This document shows, one piece after another, positions 58,178 to 64,000 of a stretch of DNA of 64,000 nt; position 1 is the first letter of the stretch, and every line of letters starts with the position of its first letter. Source of the DNA: Oceanicola sp. (GTDB lineage: Bacteria; Pseudomonadota; Alphaproteobacteria; Rhodobacterales; Rhodobacteraceae); NCBI GenBank assembly GCA_022447275.1, contig JAKVBK010000010.1, positions 1 to 64,000 of the forward strand, in the 5' to 3' direction. The notes beneath the pieces are model-generated. The model saw nothing but the letters and a program-made list of their open reading frames with translations. It did not search any database and was not told the DNA's origin. Made by a program: the position numbers and the translations under genes.

Positions 58178-58349
58178 CCTCTTCTCCTTCTTGATCGCAA
58201 CCCGTATCCGCTGCGCCTACCTAGCGCGCATCCCGCTCCGCTGCCAGTGGGCCCGACGTGATGTAACGCGGGCAGATTTGCAAAGGGATAAGCACATGAG
58301 CAGCGGCTCGATCTTGCTGGTGCCGGATCAAACGCCGAGGAAACTTCCC

Positions 58350-58536
58350 ATGAGAACGACATTTACCGCCGCCTGCATTTGCCTGCTCGCGTTCAGGCCG
58401 CTCCCCTGCCATCGCGGCCAGTGAAAACATGCTCGGGGGCATGCTCACGCTGCTCAAGAAATGCGTGCCTTCGCTCGCAGGCAAGTTGGGCGATGGCAGC
58501 CTGCCCCTTTTCTCTGTCCAGTGGAAGACGGGCCGC
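58350..58536 (+). pseudogene. Frameshifted small secreted-protein remnant
   Basis: A frame starting at ATG 58350 (GAGGAAA ribosome site), or in frame at 58296 (AAAGGGATAAG site), encodes the start of a signal peptide, MRTTFTAACICLLAF. It then runs to a stop at 58424. In the neighbouring frame the sequence continues as SPAIAASENMLGGMLTLLKKC, a typical cleavage site and mature start. One base inserted near GTTCAGG (58391-58397) explains the break. The second frame then runs into the end of the dehydrogenase gene without a sensible protein, so the 3' end is lost too. Confidence 0.45.
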
Positions 58537-58537
58537 G

Positions 58538-61036
58538 TTACCCGTCGACGCGGATCACCGCATTTTTGGGATCATAGGGGCTGTCTTCTACGATCTCACA
58601 ATCCCACAGGCGGTTGAACATCTGGACCTTCAGCTTTGTGCCGGGCTTTGCAAGTTCCGGGGACACATACCCCATCCCGATGGACTTGCCGAAATGCACC
58701 GAGTAGCCGCCCGAAGTCAGCCGCCCCACCTTCGTGTCGCCGTCAAACAGGGCCTCGCGGCCCCACGGGTCGGCGTCATCGGGGCCGTCGATCAGCAGTG
58801 TCACGCATTTCGAACGCACACCGAGCGCTTCCATGGCCTGCTTGCCGCGGAAGTCTTTCGACATGTCGACAAACCGCGGCAGGTCTGCCTCTAGCGGGGT
58901 GGCATCGCGGCCCAGTTCAGTGCCGAACGCGCGGTAGCTTTTCTCCAGACGCAGCCAATTCTGCGCACGCGCGCCCACCAGCTTCATGCCATGCTTTGCG
59001 CCGGCGGCCATCAATTGATCCCACAGGTAGGTCTGCATTTCGATGGGATGGTGCAACTCCCAGCCCAGTTCGCCCGTATAGGCCACCCGGATCGCATCAA
59101 CCGGGCACATGCCCAACTCGATCTGGCGATACGACAGCCACGGAAAACGCTTGTTCGACAAAACGCTCGCAGGGTCCGCATCCTTCACGATTTCTGCCAG
59201 TACATCGCGGGACTTCGGCCCGGCAATGGCAAAGACACCCCATTGCGTCGTCACATCGTGGATATCGACGTAGCCCCCGCCTGCGGCCATGAAATCCTCG
59301 GCTGACTTGCGCAGATAGTCACTGTCATACTCCGTCCAGGCACCGGCAGACACCAGATAGAAGCTCTGCGCGGCCTTGCGCACGATCGTGTATTCGGTGC
59401 GTGTGGTGCCAGCCTCTGTCAGAGCATAGGTCAGGTTGATGCGGCCCACTTTGGGCAGTTTGTTGCAGGTGAAGTGATCGAGGAAAGCCTCAGCGCCCGG
59501 GCCACGGACCATGTGCTTGGTAAAGGCGGAGGCATCGATCAGGCCAACGCCCGTGCGGATGGCTTCGGCTTCGGCCTTGGCATAGGCCCACCACGCGCCC
59601 CGCCGGAAACTGCGGCTGTCATGGTCAAAACTGTCGGGCGCATCGAGCGGGCCATAGTAATTGGGACGTTCAAAGCCGTTCACGCATCCAAACTGGGCAC
59701 CGAGCGCCTTTTGGCGATCATAGGCCGGCCCGGTGCGCAGGGGGCGACAGGCTTCGCGCTCTTCATCCGGGTGATGCAGAATATAGACGTGCTCGTAGCA
59801 TTCCTCGTTCTTGCGCGCGGCATACTCCGTTGTCATCCAATTGCCATAGCGCTTGGGGTCAAGGCTCGCCATGTCGATCTCGGCTTCGCCCTCGGTCATC
59901 ATTTGGGCAAGGTAATAGCCTGTGCCCCCTGCTGCGGTGATGCCGAAGCTGAAGCCCTCCGCCAGCCACATATTGCGCAGCCCCGGCGCCGGACCCACCA
60001 GCGGATTGCCATCAGGGGTGTAGCAGATCGGGCCGTTGTAATCATCTTTGAGGCCAACGGTCTCAGAGGTCGGGATCCGGTGGATCATCGACATGTATTC
60101 CTCTTCGATCCGCTCCAGATCCAGCGGGAACAGATCGGCCCGGAAACTGTCCGGAACCGCATATTCGAAACGGGCGGGGGCATTGCGCTCATAGGGGCCA
60201 AGGATCCAGCCCCCGCGTTCCTCGCGCACATACCATTTCGCATCCGCATCCCGCAGCACCGGGTGCTCCGGGTTGGTCTTGCGCCAGTCCACCAGCGCCG
60301 GATCGGGTTCGGTGACGATGTATTGATGCTCCACCGGGATGGCCGGGATCTTGATGCCCAAAAGCTGCGCCGTACGCTGTGCATGATTGCCCGTCGCCGT
60401 CACCACATGCTCGGCGGTGATCACCATCTGCGCATCCGAAGGGATCAGGTTCCCCCCCTTCTCGACCATCTTGGTGACCGTCACTTCCCACGCATCACCC
60501 GTCCAGTGATAGGCATCCACCTGCCATTTCCGCTCGATGGTGACGCCAAACTGGCGCGCGCCCTTGGCCATCGCCTGCGTGACATCGGCCGGATTGATAT
60601 AGCCGTCGGTTGGGTGATAGATCGCGCCTTTCAGATCCTCGGTGCGCACCAGAGGCCACCGGTCCTTTATCTGCTGCGGGGTGAGAAACTCATAGGGGAT
60701 GCCCACGGTCTCGGCCGTCGAGGCATAGAGCATGTATTCATCCATGCGGTCCTGGCTTTGGGCCATGCGCAGGTTACCGACAACGTAGAAGCCGGGGTTC
60801 AGGCCGGTTTCCGCTTCGAGCCCTTTGTAGAATTTCACCGAATAGTCGTGGATATGGGATGTTGCGTAGCTCATGTTGAAGAGCGGCAACAATCCAGCCG
60901 CATGCCAGGTCGAGCCTGAGGTCAACTCGTCGCGCTCCAAAAGCATCGTATCCCAACCGGCCTTGCCCAGATGATAGGCAATCCCGGTGCCCACAGCGCC
61001 ACCGCCAACAACCAGTGCTTTGACATGGGTCTTCAT
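58538..61036 (-). CDS. Dimethylglycine/sarcosine dehydrogenase-like FAD-GcvT enzyme
   Basis: This 832-residue enzyme is expected to oxidatively demethylate methylated glycines. The N-terminal FAD domain starts VKALVVGGGAVGTGIAYHL and has H45 in GSTWHAAGL, the residue that binds FAD covalently in dimethylglycine dehydrogenase. The FAO_M and GcvT/aminomethyltransferase-like C-terminal half (from about 430) ends with RLTSGGYSVHFGKSIGMGYV. This half passes the methyl group to tetrahydrofolate. The start at 61036 has GGGAGA upstream. Roseobacters carry many such genes for breakdown of glycine betaine and related osmolytes. It is divergent from panC. Confidence 0.88.
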   Translation of the reverse strand: MKTHVKALVVGGGAVGTGIAYHLGKAGWDTMLLERDELTSGSTWHAAGLLPLFNMSYATSHIHDYSVKFYKGLEAETGLNPGFYVVGNLRMAQSQDRMDEYMLYASTAETVGIPYEFLTPQQIKDRWPLVRTEDLKGAIYHPTDGYINPADVTQAMAKGARQFGVTIERKWQVDAYHWTGDAWEVTVTKMVEKGGNLIPSDAQMVITAEHVVTATGNHAQRTAQLLGIKIPAIPVEHQYIVTEPDPALVDWRKTNPEHPVLRDADAKWYVREERGGWILGPYERNAPARFEYAVPDSFRADLFPLDLERIEEEYMSMIHRIPTSETVGLKDDYNGPICYTPDGNPLVGPAPGLRNMWLAEGFSFGITAAGGTGYYLAQMMTEGEAEIDMASLDPKRYGNWMTTEYAARKNEECYEHVYILHHPDEEREACRPLRTGPAYDRQKALGAQFGCVNGFERPNYYGPLDAPDSFDHDSRSFRRGAWWAYAKAEAEAIRTGVGLIDASAFTKHMVRGPGAEAFLDHFTCNKLPKVGRINLTYALTEAGTTRTEYTIVRKAAQSFYLVSAGAWTEYDSDYLRKSAEDFMAAGGGYVDIHDVTTQWGVFAIAGPKSRDVLAEIVKDADPASVLSNKRFPWLSYRQIELGMCPVDAIRVAYTGELGWELHHPIEMQTYLWDQLMAAGAKHGMKLVGARAQNWLRLEKSYRAFGTELGRDATPLEADLPRFVDMSKDFRGKQAMEALGVRSKCVTLLIDGPDDADPWGREALFDGDTKVGRLTSGGYSVHFGKSIGMGYVSPELAKPGTKLKVQMFNRLWDCEIVEDSPYDPKNAVIRVDG

Positions 61037-61125
61037 TGGACCGATCTCCCCGAGTTTCCTGTGGGTGTGATATTGCTCAAAACGATTGTCTACCGGCCTC
61101 TCGCGCCGACGCAAAACCGCACGAT

Positions 61126-61139
61126 TGCGACCTGTCGCA
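61126..61139. promoter_or_regulatory. Operator-like palindrome between DMGDH and panC
   Basis: TGCGAC-CT-GTCGCA is a perfect 6-bp inverted repeat with a two-base centre, in the 140-base divergent gap. It lies about 90 bases from the dehydrogenase start and 38 bases from panC. A dimeric regulator site is plausible, but no regulator gene is nearby. Confidence 0.35.
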
Positions 61140-61176
61140 TGGACAGTTTGGCGCATCGGCCCTAAGGGGCCGTGCC

Positions 61177-62025
61177 ATGGAAGTTGTCAAAACAAAATCT
61201 GCGCTGCGCAGCGCCCGCGCCAGCCTGAAAGGCCAGACCGGGTTCGTGCCCACAATGGGTGCCCTGCATGCGGGCCACATGGCCCTTGTCGAGGCGGCAC
61301 GCGGCCGCTGCGCCCACGTCGTGGCCTCGATCTTCGTCAACCCGACCCAGTTCGGCAACGCGGCCGATCTGGAACACTATCCCCAAACCCTCGCCGATGA
61401 TCTCGACAAGCTCGAGGCCGCCGGTGTCGATCTGGTCTTTGTGCCGAACGCAGCAGAAATGTATCCACCAGACGCGGATACATTCGTTGAAACGCCCCAT
61501 CTGGCAAACATCCTGATGGGCGCGCTGCGGCCCGGACATTTCCGAGGCGTGGCAACCGTTGTGACGAAACTGTTCAATCTGGTACGCCCGGATATGGCCT
61601 GGTTCGGGGCGAAAGACTTCCAGCAAGTGCTGGTGATCAAACGCATGGTGGCGGACTTGGAAATGGGCATAGACATCATCGCCCACCCGACCGTCCGCGA
61701 AGCGGACGGGCTTGCCATGTCGAGCCGCAACCTGCGCCTAGATCCCGATGACAGACACGCTGCCGCGATCCTCTATCAGGCCTTGCAGACTGCGCAGGCC
61801 ACAGCCGCCAAAGGCGCGTCCGCCAACGCCATCATGGAGGCCGCCCGCACGGTGATCGCCCGCGAGCCACGTGCCAGCCTGCAATCCCTCGATCTGCGCG
61901 ATGCCAACAGCCTGCAGGAGCTGCCTGCCGAACATGCTCTGTCAGCCCCAGCGGTGTGCCTGCTGGCCGCAGAGTTCGGACCGGTCCTGCTGATCGACAA
62001 TATGGTGATTGATCCAACGCGCTAA
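61177..62025 (+). CDS. panC: Pantoate--beta-alanine ligase
   Basis: This 282-residue nucleotidyltransferase makes pantothenate, the precursor of CoA. The HIGH-like motif is MGALHAGHMALV with H31 and H34. The conserved SIFVNPTQF, GAKDFQQVLVIKRMV and the KMSKS-like MSSRN are present. The start at 61177 has an AAGGGG site. No panB is adjacent, so the pathway genes are not all in one operon here. Confidence 0.96.
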   Translation: MEVVKTKSALRSARASLKGQTGFVPTMGALHAGHMALVEAARGRCAHVVASIFVNPTQFGNAADLEHYPQTLADDLDKLEAAGVDLVFVPNAAEMYPPDADTFVETPHLANILMGALRPGHFRGVATVVTKLFNLVRPDMAWFGAKDFQQVLVIKRMVADLEMGIDIIAHPTVREADGLAMSSRNLRLDPDDRHAAAILYQALQTAQATAAKGASANAIMEAARTVIAREPRASLQSLDLRDANSLQELPAEHALSAPAVCLLAAEFGPVLLIDNMVIDPTR

Positions 62026-62094
62026 GCGCTGCGCCAGCCCTGTCTTTGTCTGCCAAATACTCAACGGTGCGCAGCACCCCGGCCAAAGGCCGAG

Positions 62095-62123
62095 AAAAAG
62101 CAGTGCCCGGACCACGTCCGGGC
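62095..62123 (-). terminator. Terminator of the D-2-hydroxyacid dehydrogenase gene
   Basis: An 8-bp stem (62105-62112 with 62116-62123) with a three-base loop is followed, read on the minus strand, by a short spacer and TTTTT. It starts nine bases after the gene's stop codon. A second small hairpin, CGGCC(3)GGCCG, lies at 62080-62092. Confidence 0.7.
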
Positions 62124-62132
62124 GCCGCTGGA

Positions 62133-63119
62133 TCACAGCATGGAAGGCACGACAAGATCGGGCGGGCGGTGTCCGTCCTGAAACGTCTTGATATTGATGA
62201 TCACCTTTTCGCCCTGCTCTGTGCGTCCTTCTCGCGTGGCCGACCCCATATGGGGCAGCAGCACCACGTTGTTGAGCTCGCGCAAGCGTGGGTTCACCTC
62301 GTGACCATGTTCGAACACATCCAGCCCAGCGCCGGCAATTTCGCCAGCCCGCAACATGCGCGTCAGGGCATTTTCATCGACCACTTCACCGCGCGACGTG
62401 TTCACCAAAACCGCATCGGGCTTCAGCAGTTTCAACCGGCGGGCATTCATCAGGTGAAAGGTCGAGGGCGTGTGCGGGCAGTTCACGCTGATCACATCCA
62501 TCCGGGCAATCATCTGATCGAGGCTTTCCCAATAGGTCGCCTGCAACTCGGCCTCGGTTTCAGCCCGCAACCGACGTCGATTGTGGTAATGGACCTGCAT
62601 GCCGAAGGCAGCCGCGCGCCGCGCCACGGCTTGCCCGATCCGGCCCATTCCCAGAATGCCCAGCCTGCGGCCTGCCAGCCGCCCACCCAGAAAGGCTGTT
62701 GGCGCCCATCCGTCCCAGCGCCCCTCCTGCATGGTGGCCTGTCCCTCAGGGATCCGCCGTGTCACTGCAAGGATGAGGGCCATGGTCATGTCGGCGGTGT
62801 CATCCGTCACAACGCCCGGCGTATTGGACACAAGAATGCCATGCTGGCGGGCTGTGGCCACATCCACATTGTCAAAGCCAGCGCCATAGCAGGCGATCAA
62901 CTTCAACTGTGCGCCGGCCTGCGCGATCAACGGAGCATCGATCCTGTCGGTGACGGTGGGCACCAGAACATCCGCCCGCGCCATGGCCGCGCCCAACTCA
63001 GTGCGGGTCATGGGTTTGTCATCTTCGCGCAATTCGGCGTCGAACAGTTCCTTCAGACGGGTTTCAACCGCCTCCGGCAACCGTCGCGTCACGACAACAC
63101 TCAGACGCTCCGATGGCAT
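62133..63119 (-). CDS. D-2-hydroxyacid dehydrogenase (glyoxylate reductase-like)
   Basis: This 328-residue NAD(P)-dependent enzyme has the Rossmann loop LGILGMGRIGQAVARRAA. The catalytic arginine lies in NTSRGEVVDE, the glutamate in GLDVFEHGHEV and the histidine in LLPHMGSAT, with serine beside it as in glyoxylate/hydroxypyruvate reductases. The N-terminal part has LKLIACYGAGFDNVDV. It probably reduces glyoxylate or hydroxypyruvate. The ATG at 63119 with AGGGAG eight bases upstream is preferred over a GTG two codons earlier. It is divergent from the SH3 protein gene. Confidence 0.9.
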   Translation of the reverse strand: MPSERLSVVVTRRLPEAVETRLKELFDAELREDDKPMTRTELGAAMARADVLVPTVTDRIDAPLIAQAGAQLKLIACYGAGFDNVDVATARQHGILVSNTPGVVTDDTADMTMALILAVTRRIPEGQATMQEGRWDGWAPTAFLGGRLAGRRLGILGMGRIGQAVARRAAAFGMQVHYHNRRRLRAETEAELQATYWESLDQMIARMDVISVNCPHTPSTFHLMNARRLKLLKPDAVLVNTSRGEVVDENALTRMLRAGEIAGAGLDVFEHGHEVNPRLRELNNVVLLPHMGSATREGRTEQGEKVIINIKTFQDGHRPPDLVVPSML

Positions 63120-63254
63120 GGGCACTCTCCCTACGGGTTTTCAGATGCGTCAAGCTTTGGCAGATTGTCCGCGAATGACAAGATGCCAACAGGGTTCGGC
63201 GCCGCACAGGCCCACTGCACCGCGCAGGTACCCATATAAAAACGGGCAGGACAT

Positions 63255-63821
63255 ATGAGCAGGTTTCAAAGAGTGACCACGGGCTTCGCCCGCACCATAG
63301 AACGGACAATTGGGCGCGGCGGATATACAGCGCGCTTTGTGATGCTCGCCGCGCTGCTCTTGGCCTCTGCGCCCAGCGCCCCTGCGCTGGCAGAGCGCGG
63401 CCCCGTAACCAACCTGCCGATCCCGCGCTTTGTCTCCCTGAAAGTTGGCGAGGCCAACGCCCGGCGCGGACCGGCCCTGACACACCGGATCGATTGGGTG
63501 TTCCAACACAAATCCATGCCCCTCGAGATCACCGCAGAACATGGCCACTGGCGCCGCGTGCGCGATCGCGAAGGGGCCGGGGGCTGGGTGCATTATGCCC
63601 TGATCTCGGGCACACGAACGATCCTCATCGATGTGCCTATGGCCGAAATCTATGCAAGACCTGTGGCGGGCGCACCGGTTGTTGCCAAAGCCCAGATGGG
63701 CGTTGTCGGGCGGTTGGGAAAATGCCAGCCAGACTGGTGCCGGATCACGGTTGGGGGGCATCGCGGCTGGGTTCGCAAAGCCACGCTCTGGGGCGTGAAA
63801 CCAAATGAGATCCGCGACTAA
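63255..63821 (+). CDS. Secreted bacterial SH3-domain protein
   Basis: This 188-residue protein has a basic N-terminus, a hydrophobic signal helix (about 27-46) with cleavage near PALAE, and two SH3-like repeats. The first holds VGEANARRGPALTHRIDWVF and GGWVHYALI. The second holds PDWCRITVGGHRGWVRKATLWG. Such proteins are periplasmic and may bind peptidoglycan or envelope proteins. A signal of about 45 residues is long; an internal start (M30) is possible. No partner is evident. Confidence 0.85.
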   Translation: MSRFQRVTTGFARTIERTIGRGGYTARFVMLAALLLASAPSAPALAERGPVTNLPIPRFVSLKVGEANARRGPALTHRIDWVFQHKSMPLEITAEHGHWRRVRDREGAGGWVHYALISGTRTILIDVPMAEIYARPVAGAPVVAKAQMGVVGRLGKCQPDWCRITVGGHRGWVRKATLWGVKPNEIRD

Positions 63822-63829
63822 CCCTGCGA

Positions 63830-64000
63830 TCACCTGTCGGGCAGACGCGCCGTTCCCATGTAGATGATCGCCGTGCCCGGCACCCGCCCAAAGGTGAAAT
63901 CCCCGCGCCGGCTGATCCCGCGGGGTCCCAGTCCCGTCATCTGCCCAACAGAGAACCCTGCCCCTTGCAGAGCGGCGCGCAGCTCCGACGGTTTTATGAA
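63830..64000 (-). CDS. ubiG: Ubiquinone biosynthesis O-methyltransferase UbiG, C-terminal part
   Basis: The window cuts this minus-strand gene; only the last 56 codons are visible. They read FIKPSELRAALQGAGF, then MTGLGPRGISRRGDF, and end IYMGTARLPDR, which fits the end of UbiG-type methyltransferases (the KFIKPSEL motif and a hydrophobic strand before the end). The methyltransferase fold itself lies outside. The stop is at 63830-63832, eight bases from the SH3 protein stop. Confidence 0.7.
   Translation of the reverse strand, partial: FIKPSELRAALQGAGFSVGQMTGLGPRGISRRGDFTFGRVPGTAIIYMGTARLPDR

Noticed and set aside
1-64000. CRISPR arrays, tRNA or rRNA genes
   Set aside because: No regularly spaced direct repeats, cloverleaf-like sequences with CCA context, or rRNA segments were noticed on reading; a covariance search was not possible.

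Overview
The window is a GC-rich alphaproteobacterial chromosome segment. Gene content and order point to Rhodobacterales (the Roseobacter group): a division and cell-wall (dcw) cluster carrying a DUF2484 membrane protein between murC and murB, a DUF1127 protein, an Anbu peptide operon, a VPLPA-type C-terminal sorting protein, FAD/GcvT-type demethylating dehydrogenases and an XDH plus BMP-type ABC purine locus. No rRNA, tRNA, CRISPR array, integrase or transposase was seen. This assignment rests on recognising protein families by eye, not on a database search.

Layout. 1-5 kb: a DUF1127 protein, a single-domain response regulator, a UvrD/PcrA helicase and an FMN 2-hydroxy-acid dehydrogenase. 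5-8.7 kb: pyruvate carboxylase with a clear terminator. 8.8-26.1 kb, minus strand: murD, ftsW, murG, murC, DUF2484, murB, ddl, ftsQ, ftsA, ftsZ, lpxC, bamD, recN. This is the distal half of the dcw cluster. One opposite-strand flavoprotein lies between murD and ftsW, and the proximal genes (ftsI, murE, murF, mraY) are not next to murD.

26.1-32.2 kb: a plus-strand block of two chained micro-ORFs, an XpaC-like membrane protein, TelA, a DUF2927 lipoprotein, an SPFH protein with a C-terminal GYF_2-like domain, and a double zinc-ribbon membrane protein. I read it as a candidate envelope or membrane-stress module. The last two genes resemble the Bacillus YdjI/YdjG pair, and no PspA gene is present. 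32.3-33.7 kb: a PfkB sugar kinase and D-aminoacyl-tRNA deacylase. 33.9-37.9 kb: the four-gene Anbu operon (circularly permuted ATP-grasp, alpha-E, transglutaminase-like, proteasome-like Anbu).

38-41 kb: a DegP-type protease, then a divergent membrane protein that looks like an M48 metalloprotease without its zinc motif. 41.3-44.8 kb: dnaE. 45.1-54.6 kb: a purine uptake and oxidation operon, xdhA-xdhB-xdhC-ABC ATPase-permease-permease-BMP binding protein. Its first six genes are linked by overlapping start and stop codons and it ends in a strong terminator. 54.6-64 kb: a VPLPA-CTERM protein with a thrombospondin-C-like domain, an aldo/keto reductase plus FAD amine oxidase pair, a frameshifted secreted-protein remnant, a dimethylglycine/sarcosine dehydrogenase, panC, a D-2-hydroxyacid dehydrogenase, an SH3 protein and the end of ubiG.

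The most notable non-genic signal is a two-hairpin repeat present twice, once after anbu and once in frame inside xdhB. The second hairpin has different base pairs in the two copies but stays paired.
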